47,847 nt of DNA from Chara braunii (taxonomy: Eukaryota > Streptophyta > Charophyceae > Charales > Characeae), in contig BFEA01000460.1 in assembly GCA_003427395.1 (NCBI GenBank), positions 865,753 to 913,599 on the forward strand. The letters are read 5' to 3'. This document shows positions 41,274-47,847 of this stretch, in pieces. A program made the position numbers and the translations under genes. A model generated the notes under the pieces. The model made no database searches. It was given only the letters and a program-made list of their open reading frames with translations, and had not been told where the DNA came from. How positions within the stretch are numbered: the stretch's first letter is position 1; each line of letters opens with the position of its first letter.

Positions 41274-41286
41274 CGCCCCCCTCCTT
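41274..41286 (-). other. E5 polypurine tract
   Basis: CGCCCCCCTCCTT on the plus strand is AAGGAGGGGGGCG in the sense direction. It touches the LTR and overlaps the pol stop codon. Confidence 0.88.
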
Positions 41287-42463
41287 ATGAAGACGAGCCG
41301 GGGCGCGGGCGAAGCTGCCGATCCGATGGCGGAATGTAGCGAGGATGGCGAGGAGCTGGAGTGCTCGGCGTAGTCTTCCCTTTGCTAAGATAACGTGAGA
41401 GAACGGTGGGAGCTGTGGCCTGCAGTTCCGAACGCGTCAGCCAACGGTCAACCTTGTGGCTGCAGTAGGAGACGTGAAGTAGAAACTCCGTCTCTTTGTT
41501 GCCATGGCGCCACTCGGTGATGATATAGCCGGCCTCATGACATCCGTCCATGGAAGGAGGGTCTTGCGTACGTCGGCCGGGAAACTCGTCGGACTCCGCT
41601 GAAGCAAAAGGAGCGAATTTGGAACAGTGGAACACCGGGTGGACGGGCAAGTGAGGTGGCACCGCGATGCGGAATGAAGGCCCTTGGGGATCATCACCAA
41701 CTGCAGAGAGAATGCGCCAAGGCCCCATCCACTTGGGAAGGAGCTTGCGAGAGATGTCTTGTTCAAGGCTGAACTCCGCGGCGGAGACCCAAACCAGATC
41801 GCTGGCGCGGAACGGGCAAGGGAGACGATTGTGGTTGGCTTGACAACTCATATGTATTTGTGTCTTTGACATGTGATTCCGTGCCTTGACAAGGAGCTCT
41901 TGCATGCGACGAAGGAATGCAAGATGGTCGTCGCTCTCGGCTGTGCGCGGCAAAATGGCGTCCAGCGGCGATGAGATGGGTGAACCATGCTCAAACTCGA
42001 ATGGCGACATCCCAATAGCCGGATGGATCGATGAGTTGTAAGCGAACTCGACGTTTGGCAATCGCTCAGCCCAATCAACCTGGTCAGGATGGATGAGAGT
42101 GCGTAGAAGGACTTGGGCAGTCTGATGCATCCTTTCCGTTTGACCATCGGTTTGCAGGTGGCGAGCCGAACTCGGCTTCAAAGATGAGCCCCATCGCTTG
42201 ATGACGGCGACCCAAAAGTCGGAGAGAAAGTGAGTTTCCCGGTCGCAAATGATCTCCTTGGGGTAGCCCTTGGAGCGAATCCAACCGGTGTATAAGACCT
42301 CGGCTAACTCCGGTGCTTTTGCGTGATAGCGGCAAGGCAAAAACATGGCGTACTTGGTGAGGCGGTCGACGACCGTGAGAATCCCATCAACGTCGGTCTT
42401 GTGCTTCGGGAAGGGGCCGATGATATCCATAGCAATCGCTTCCCGTCGTCCAAGGGGAACTGG
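41285..42463 (-). pseudogene. E5 integrase core, C-terminus and chromodomain-like tail
   Basis: The 381-codon frame starts at M-D-I-I-G-P-F, which holds the first catalytic Asp. It continues with I-C-D-R-E-T-H-F (second Asp) and Q-T-D-G-Q-T-E-R-M (Glu), so D-D-E is complete. The A-Y-N-S-S-I-H tract and the GPY-like module follow (S-D-L-V-W-V, K-L-L-P-K-W-M-G-P-W). A tail with Y-I-I-T-E-W-R and L-H-V-S-Y resembles a chromodomain. A single TGA after F-G-E-L-H-P at 42464 separates it from the preceding zinc finger in the same frame. Confidence 0.92.
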
Positions 42464-43864
42464 TCATGGGTGTAGCTCGCCGAACGGACGATGGTTGCAT
42501 GACTTGCAACGCCGATATACTTCGCACGACTCACAATAGCGGGTGGCGTTCTTGAGAAGGTCGGGCCAATAGAACCGCTGGCGAAGTCGGCCACGTGTAC
42601 GGTTGACACCAAAATGTCCGGAGGCAGCCACATCGTGAAACTGGCCAAGAAGCTGTGTGTGCAAGTGTGAATCACTCGGCACACAAAGAAGATCCTTACC
42701 CCTTGAATGCACAAGGAAGTAGCCCTCTTGGATCCGATGATGCGAAGGCACCGGATTCTGAGAGGAGCAATTCGCGTACTTGTCGCGAAAGTCGGGGTCG
42801 GCGCGATAGCCGCGGATAAAACTTTCCCGCAAGTCGTCGTCGATCTCGAAGGTAGAGTAGACTGCGGTGCAAAGATCCGGTTGTCGTGAGAGGGTGTCCG
42901 CAAAACGGTTCGACTTCCTGGGAATGTGATTGGGGAAAAAGTCAAACTGGTCGATGAAAGTCATCCAACGGGCAATGGTACTATTAATCGTGTCTTGTGA
43001 CTTGTAGAATACCAACGGATTGTTATCCGTTACCCATCGGAATGCTTTCCGACCAAGGAGGAAATGTCGCCAACGCTTGAGGGCGTGGACGAAGGCAAGA
43101 AGCTCCTTCTTTCGTGTGTCGTCGATCGAATGGGCGGGAGGCACTTTCTTGCTAAAGTACTCGACCGAGTGCCAGTCCGTGCCATCGTGCTGCTCAAGGA
43201 CGGCCCCAATGCCATAGCCAGATGCATCGGCGGTGACGCGCGTAGCTAGGAGTGGGTCGTAAATGTGTAACACTTCAGCGGACAATAGTGCCGCTTTGAG
43301 TGTTTCAAAAGAATGGCGCGCATCGTCGTCGAAGTCAAAAGGTCGCTCCTCGCTTTGTAGCTTGCTTAGGTTGGCCGCGATCTTCGAGTAACCCTTCATG
43401 AAGCGCTGATAATAACCGGCCAAGCCGAGCAAGCATCGGACGTCCGTCACATTCTTCGGCTCGGGCCACTCCTGGGTGGCTTGAATCTTGTCCGCCAACG
43501 GACGAATGCTCGGGGGTACAAGATGACCCAAGTATTCAAGCTCTTGCCGGACAAACTCGCATCTGTCGCGGTTGGCTTGAATCTTGTCTGCCAACGGACG
43601 AATGCCTTTCGGGCGTACAAGCTGACCTAAGTATTCAAGCTCTTGCTGGACAAACTCGCATTTGTCGCGGATGGCTTGAATCTTGTCCCCCAACGGACGA
43701 ATGCCTTCCGGGGGTACAAGATGACCCAAGTATTCAAGCTCTTGTCGGACAAACTCGCATTTGTCGTGGTTGGCTTTGTACCGGGCTGACCGAACAGTCT
43801 CTAGAACACGGCGAAGGTGCTCGAGATGCTCCTCGAGAGTTCGGCTATAGACGAGGATGTCGTC
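42464..43864 (-). pseudogene. E5 RT thumb, RNase H and integrase zinc finger, with 33-codon triplication
   Basis: This continues directly after the stop in YxDD (D-D-I-L-V). A 33-codon unit (C-E-F-V-x-Q-E-L-E-Y-L-G, then G-I-R-P-L-A-D-K-I-Q-A) is present three times in frame. The thumb follows (L-L-G-L-A-G-Y-Y-Q-R-F). RNase H has T-A-D-A-S-G-Y-G-I-G, K-K-E-L-L-A-F, V-T-D-N-N-P-L and A-D-T-L-S. The finger has G-H-F-G-V-N-R-T and C-E-S-C. All known acidic residues of RNase H are present. Confidence 0.92.
43478..43771. repeat. 99-bp tandem repeat x3 inside E5 RT
   Basis: Units 43478-43573 (96 bp), 43574-43672 (99 bp) and 43673-43771 (99 bp) each begin GGCTTGAATCTTGTC and contain CCAACGGACGAATGC and AAGTATTCAAGCTCTTG. 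All are multiples of three, so the pol frame stays open. Confidence 0.95.
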
Positions 43865-44401
43865 TTAGTAGACCAAGACAAATCGGTCCAACATAGCGCG
43901 AAACTCGATGGTCATGGCCGCCTGAAAGATGGTCGGGGCATTGGTGAGGCCAAAAGGCATAACTACCCACTCAAAATGCCCATATCGCGTCTTGAACGTG
44001 GTTTTGTACCGATCTTGCGGGCGGATGGAAATCTGATGATAGCCCGACTTGAGGTCCAACTTTGAAAAATACTTAGCGCCCAGCAGACACTCAAGCAAAT
44101 CGTCAATGCGAGGTAGAGGCCCCGCGTTCTTGATGGTTTGCGCATTGAGGCGTCGATAGTCAATGCAAAGTCGAAGGTCCTTGTTTTTCTTCCGGACGAA
44201 GAGCACGGGCGCATCGTAAGGTGAGCTGCTAGGGCGGATCCAACCCTTGTCAAGTAAATCGTCGTGTTGCGCGCGGAGAACCGTGAGCTCCTCCTCGGAC
44301 ATGCGGTAAATGCATCCCTTAGGTGGCACGGCGCCGGCCTCAAGAATGGTCTCGTGAGAGATCGACTGGTCCGGCACTATACCGAAGGGAGTCTCGAACA
44401 C
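43865..44401 (-). pseudogene. E5 reverse transcriptase fingers/palm, stop inside YxDD
   Basis: It contains [38 protein letters not shown] (first catalytic Asp) and [13 protein letters not shown]. The frame ends at R-F-V-L-V-Y with TAA at 43865-43867. The next codons read D-D-I-L-V, so the variable residue of YxDD is the stop. Translation would end at the active site. Confidence 0.92.
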
Positions 44402-44416
44402 ATTAGAGAACTTGTC

Positions 44417-45523
44417 CTAAAACCGGGTCACACGGGGGTCGGAAGACAAATCCGTGGACGAGGAGTCGGTCGTAGGGACGGTTCGAAGAAACGCGATGCC
44501 AATCTTTTCAATGTGCTCGAAACGGCACGTGTCTCGAAAAGATTTGGCACTCACGACTTGGCACCGAATGGAAGAGCGAGGAGGAGGAATAGTACACGGG
44601 ACCTCGACGCCAGTGGCATCACGAATCGTGAGCGTGCGTCGATGGAAATTGACCGTGTGGTCCGCGCTAGAAAGCCAAGGCATCCCCAAAATGACATCGA
44701 AGTCGGTGTCCAACATGTCAAAAGTGACGGGTTCACATGAGTGTGGTGCAAAGTACACCGGGACAGCCGAGATGTAACGGTCTAAGAGTTGTTTCATCTT
44801 ACCGCCCGCAAGAGCGACCGTCGTCGGATGTGACTTCCTCCGTACTTGTGCACCAAGGCCAGCCCGAGTCATGAAGGACTGGCTGATGAAGTTGCGAGTT
44901 GCGCCACAATCTAGCAAAGCGTTGCAGGCCGCTTGCCCAATTTGAATGCGGACGTAGAGCAACGATGCGTTGTTTTCTTCGTATCGTTGCGAGACAAACT
45001 CGCGGGCCACCTTGGCAACATAGCCAAGCATGTACCCCACCGCGACTTAGTCTACCGTCGGCGAAGTTGGTGGTGCATGGAAGGAAAGATACTCGTGTAA
45101 GAGGGCGCATAGTGCTGCGCTTTGCGGCCTCGGAAGGCTGCCCGTCGTAGGGAGAGGAACCCAAGTGAAATCCTCGGGCGTGAGCAGGTCCAAGACCTCC
45201 TCGTTGAACACGCTTGCCGAATCCCTTGATGAAGACGAATTGACAGAAGAACCCTCGGACGGTGAGAAAGCCGCACACGTATCTTGTCCTTGAGAAGCGT
45301 CTTGCGAAAGAACGAGCCGGGCAGCGAAGTCTTCGAACGAAAGTGGAAGACTCCCGACATCCGCATATGCCTCGGAAGAAAGGGTGGTCGTGTGCACAAC
45401 CGCTTCCAATGGCGTCGAGGGAGGTGTCGAGTCACCCTCGGCGGCGCTGATTTTCCTGAACGGGGTTTCCCCTTGGTGGGGCAATGTGCAGCATCGTGGA
45501 TGGTGCTGTTGCACCAAAGTCAA
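44417..45523 (-). pseudogene. E5 pol N-terminus and aspartic protease
   Basis: Pol opens in the -1 frame of gag at 45523. It first encodes a Ser/Pro-rich acidic linker of about 155 codons, ending at a TAA near 45047. After the stop the same frame continues with the protease: active site A-L-L-D-C-G-A-T-R-N-F-I, and second half D-V-I-L-G-M-P-W-L. D-C-G-A in place of D-T-G-S marks a lineage different from E1-E4. A TAG at 44417 after R-V-T-R-F separates it from the RT. Confidence 0.88.
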
Positions 45524-46992
45524 TAATGGTACTTGAGTCTCGTGCGGTAGCTATTCGCCGAGAGTCCGTATTGGAGCCAAGGTTCGTCGCCTGCTGATCC
45601 GGCGCCTGGTGAAGAGGTGGACTGAGTCTTCGTCTTGTCGTGGCCGTGATTGTTGTGCGGCCGGCCACCATCCCGGGAAGCTGCCAACACGTCACCCTCG
45701 TTTGGTGTTGCAGCCTCGGTAGAAGAAGTTGGCGAAGTCTCCGTAATGCAAGCCACCTTTGGCTTGGGCTGGTTGTTGCTCGACGTCGCGGAAGATCGGA
45801 CGGCGTTGCGGGCTTCTACATTCCTGAGAATGATCCGTGACGCTGTGCTGAAAAGCTTGTCCGACGTGTTGAGTGTCTCTGCAATTTGCGTCAGCGCGTT
45901 TTGCAGGGCTGGACACGAGCGCATGATGAACAAGTGCTTGATGCCGCGGAATGCGAGCGGCAGGTCGGGTGTGGAGGCGAGTCTTTGGAACTCGGTAATC
46001 CAGTCCTGGCTAAGGAGCGAGTTCTGATGGAGCTTGTTTAACTTCTCCATCGCCTGCAAGTCGGGCGGCTCCACTTGGAATCGCTTGTGCCAGGCGTCAG
46101 TCAGCTCCTGCCAAGTGAGCTTGGTGTGCAGTTCCGACACTGCTACGCCGTGGCTGGTCAATATGTTGTCCAGCCATGCTTGACATGCACCACCAGATCG
46201 GTGGTACAAGCACGCATGTCGATCGTTGTTCAGGACATGGTGCATGTCGAGCCTGAGAGTGAACTGGCGCCACCACGGGATCGGGTCCGTCTTGGACTGA
46301 TCGCAGAAAACTGGAAGGTCATCCAGTTTGGGTGGGCGTCGGGAGGATGCGGCCGTGGGCGTCACGGTAGCAGCAGCCTGGACCTGCGTCTCCAACTGCA
46401 AGTTTGTTGCTTGCTGTGACGTCCGGAAGTCCTGATGCACGCGCTTGATGTTATTGACATCATCCTCCAAAACTTGAACACGGGTGGCAAGGTTGGAAGG
46501 CCCTGCGGCTGCTGCAGCAACTGGCTGTTTCTCCAACGCCTGCAGCCGTACAAACATCTGGTCCACTGTCTGCTGCAGGTGAAGGATTTCCTCATGCTGC
46601 AGAGCGCAGGTGGCCATGAGGTCGTGGAAGATCTGCACAACGGCTGACAGCCCTTTGTCTGTCTCCGAGGCCTCGTCCGGAGATGCCATTTCCACCCAAT
46701 GTGTGGTCTCATCGCCGATCACGGTCTCCCGCGTGAACAATTGTTCCCGCTGGCGTGACCGGTGTTCAGCTGCAGCCTGCAGGTCTGCCTCCTCTTGATG
46801 AAGTTGGTCCTGTTCCTCCTGTTGTCGCTTGGCCTCCTCTTCTTGCTCGATCCACTTACGTTCCTTGGCCGTGGTGGCGGCCCTATCATTGGCCTCCTCG
46901 ATGAATGCAGCCAGGCGTTCCTCGTAGGCCAGGAGGGATTCTCCCGCCTTCCGGTCCATGGCCTTGGTTTGTGATCGAGTGAGCAGTGGCAT
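45520..46992 (-). CDS. E5 gag polyprotein, 490 codons, intact
   Basis: It opens with M-P-L-L-T-R-S-Q-T-K, similar to the M-E-T-R-S-G-K start of E3 gag. A charged coiled coil (K-E-R-K-W-I-E-Q-E-E, about residues 30-75) follows, then a second Q/L-rich coil (residues 100-210). A capsid-like region has W-W-R-Q-F-T-L-R-L and W-x-E-L-T-D-A-W-H-K-R-F (about residues 240-300). The tail is Ser/Thr/Gly-rich and shows no CCHC knuckle. It is the only full-length undamaged frame of a retroelement here. It overlaps pol by four bases (TTGA), with pol in the -1 frame. It should form virus-like particles in the cytoplasm. Confidence 0.85.
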   Translation of the reverse strand: MPLLTRSQTKAMDRKAGESLLAYEERLAAFIEEANDRAATTAKERKWIEQEEEAKRQQEEQDQLHQEEADLQAAAEHRSRQREQLFTRETVIGDETTHWVEMASPDEASETDKGLSAVVQIFHDLMATCALQHEEILHLQQTVDQMFVRLQALEKQPVAAAAAGPSNLATRVQVLEDDVNNIKRVHQDFRTSQQATNLQLETQVQAAATVTPTAASSRRPPKLDDLPVFCDQSKTDPIPWWRQFTLRLDMHHVLNNDRHACLYHRSGGACQAWLDNILTSHGVAVSELHTKLTWQELTDAWHKRFQVEPPDLQAMEKLNKLHQNSLLSQDWITEFQRLASTPDLPLAFRGIKHLFIMRSCPALQNALTQIAETLNTSDKLFSTASRIILRNVEARNAVRSSATSSNNQPKPKVACITETSPTSSTEAATPNEGDVLAASRDGGRPHNNHGHDKTKTQSTSSPGAGSAGDEPWLQYGLSANSYRTRLKYHY

Positions 46993-47755
46993 GCACTGTC
47001 GTGCCCGAAGTGTGAAGAGTCACCCGTGGGCCAATCAGATGGACTGGCCCAGTACCCGGACTGGAGGGGGAGGAACAGGTAGGCAGGCGGCACACAAGTG
47101 GGAAAGATCGGACAGATCCAAAAATGGAAGTCTCCTAATCAAAAAAATAATTAATTTTGATTAAAAAAAAAAAAAATCAAAAATTCGAAAAAGACTGCCC
47201 AATCCCACGGAGTACCGAAGGTGATGCTGAAGGCAAATGTGAACCTTAAGTGCTCGGGCTGCAGGTCATCAGAAAAAGAGGAATCTTTACAAACTCAGAG
47301 TAGGAGTAGGTTGCAAAAAGAGAAGAATGCCGTTTTTTTTTTTTTTTTTTTGAAAAAAAGAACGGAATTTGCAGACCTACGCAGTGAAAGTGTAGAGGGA
47401 TAGTTTCAAAAGAATCGCGAAATTGTCAAAATGCAGACAATATTTAATAATTAAATAAAGAAGAAAAATTCTCGCAAAAAGAATTCTCAGATTAAAAAAA
47501 AAAAAATCTCGAAAAAAAAATTAAATGAAATAATTAATTCCGGGAGATTTCCAAGATTAAATAAGAAATTGCCAAATAATCTATCAACTTAATCAATCAA
47601 TCAATCAGTCAATCTCAGATGATTGCTGGTTGATTGATCGATTGTTCGATCGATCTCCTGATTGACTGATCAATCAATCGAAGATTGATTGGTGGCAATC
47701 CGCCAATCCAATCAATCAATCGATTGATTGGTTGTCGCCAAGATTCACTGCACTA
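46993..47755 (-). other. E5 untranslated leader, AT-rich
   Basis: Between gag and the PBS are A/T runs (T20 at 47333-47352, A13 near 47165) and no credible frame. The 47591-47736 part is a (AATC)/(GATT) array on both strands. Confidence 0.75.
47591..47736. repeat. self-complementary (AATC)n/(GATT)n array
   Basis: AATCAATCAATCAATC at the left is complementary to GATTGATTG units further right. The right part also holds the stem GATTGATTGG and CCAATCCAATCAATC around GCAATCCG. Long hairpins are possible in RNA, just 20 nt from the PBS. Confidence 0.85.
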
Positions 47756-47767
47756 GCTCCGATACCA
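47756..47767 (-). other. E5 primer-binding site
   Basis: GCTCCGATACCA on the plus strand, sense TGGTATCGGAGC, lies two bases inside the right LTR. It is identical to the E2 and E3 sites although E5 belongs to another lineage. Confidence 0.9.
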
Positions 47768-47769
47768 CT

Positions 47770-47847
47770 TGTAGCATATCAGGAAGTGAAATGCACCGAA
47801 AGCCTAGGATCTAGCCATGATGAAAGTGGCAGCAACCAGCAGCATAG
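47770..47847 (-). repeat. E5 5' LTR, partial (cut by window end)
   Basis: 78 bp are identical to 39664-39741 except CACCGA for CACCGG. The rest lies outside the window. Confidence 0.92.

Larger units (their letters stand above)
39664..47847 (-). mobile_element. E5: Ty3/Gypsy element of a different lineage, runs past the window end
   Basis: The left LTR starts at 39664 and the same start (TGTAGCATATCAGGAAGTG) reappears at 47770 next to the PBS, with one difference in 78 bp. The interior has gag, then pol in the -1 frame, on the minus strand. Pol is open except for single stops at about 45047, 44417, 43865 and 42464, with no frameshift I can detect downstream of gag. That pattern suggests a recently inactivated copy. 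The protease motif D-C-G-A and the pol sequence differ clearly from E1-E4. Confidence 0.92.

Noticed and set aside
45432-45695. Extra protease-like site I-D-F-G-A-T in a third frame near the E5 gag end
   Set aside because: The frame is short and a proper protease with D-C-G-A follows in the pol frame; likely chance.

Overview
This window is a eukaryotic, repeat-dominated nuclear DNA segment, most likely from a plant-lineage genome and possibly a streptophyte alga (inference). The grounds are a plastid-type rpoC2 fragment with a plastid-type tRNA-Asn(GUU), an organelle-type (plant-mitochondrial-like) tRNA-Phe(GAA), several Ty3/Gypsy LTR retrotransposons with chromodomain-like integrase tails, and many long GA/CT, CA and GAA microsatellites. 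I found no convincing host protein-coding gene. Nearly every long reading frame belongs to gag or pol of a retrotransposon, and all the recognisable retroelements lie on the minus strand.

Layout. 1-420: (GA)n and unassigned sequence. 430-5060: E1, a badly decayed Gypsy element whose reverse transcriptase (RT) region holds a ~730-bp inverted-repeat DNA transposon (T1, 2744-3477). 5100-9800: microsatellites, a 44-nt G run, a tRNA-derived SINE-like head, the plastid-derived rpoC2/trnN block (6884-7225) and a large 60-bp-period minisatellite (8140-9600). 9820-21398: E2, with its two ~918-bp LTRs, primer-binding site (PBS), polypurine tract (PPT) and 4-bp target duplication GTTA. E2 sits inside an organelle-type tRNA-Phe gene, whose halves lie at 9798-9819 and 21403-21454. 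E2 is a composite: outer element X gives the LTRs, a second RT, RNase H, integrase and chromodomain. The 5' half of an inner element Y gives its own PBS, gag, protease and first RT. The two are joined in frame near 13445.

22650-32537: a second copy of the inverted-repeat transposon (T2, about 700 bp), split by E3 (22943-32129). E3 is the most complete Gypsy element here, with two LTRs, a GTTT duplication, PBS, gag, protease, RT, RNase H and an integrase keeping D-D-E, spoiled by a few stops and frameshifts. 33630-34269: a 320-bp perfect-register tandem duplication. 34268-38860: E4, a decayed relative of E3 whose integrase region carries two separate DNA transposons inserted at TA dinucleotides (T4, 35302-36034; T3, 37246-38512). 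39664 to the window end: E5, a different Gypsy lineage with an intact 490-codon gag. Its pol frame is broken mainly by stop codons, one of them inside the RT catalytic YxDD motif, and it carries an in-frame 33-codon triplication in the RT.

How the parts relate. In each element the sense order is LTR, PBS, gag, pol (protease-RT-RNase H-integrase-chromodomain), PPT, LTR. The four PBS sites I can place are identical (TGGTATCGGAGC), which points to one initiator-Met-like primer tRNA. The nesting gives relative ages: E1, E4, T2 and the tRNA-Phe copy are older than what is inserted in them. Several single Ns are flanked by exact direct copies of ~95 bp and look like assembly joins rather than biology.
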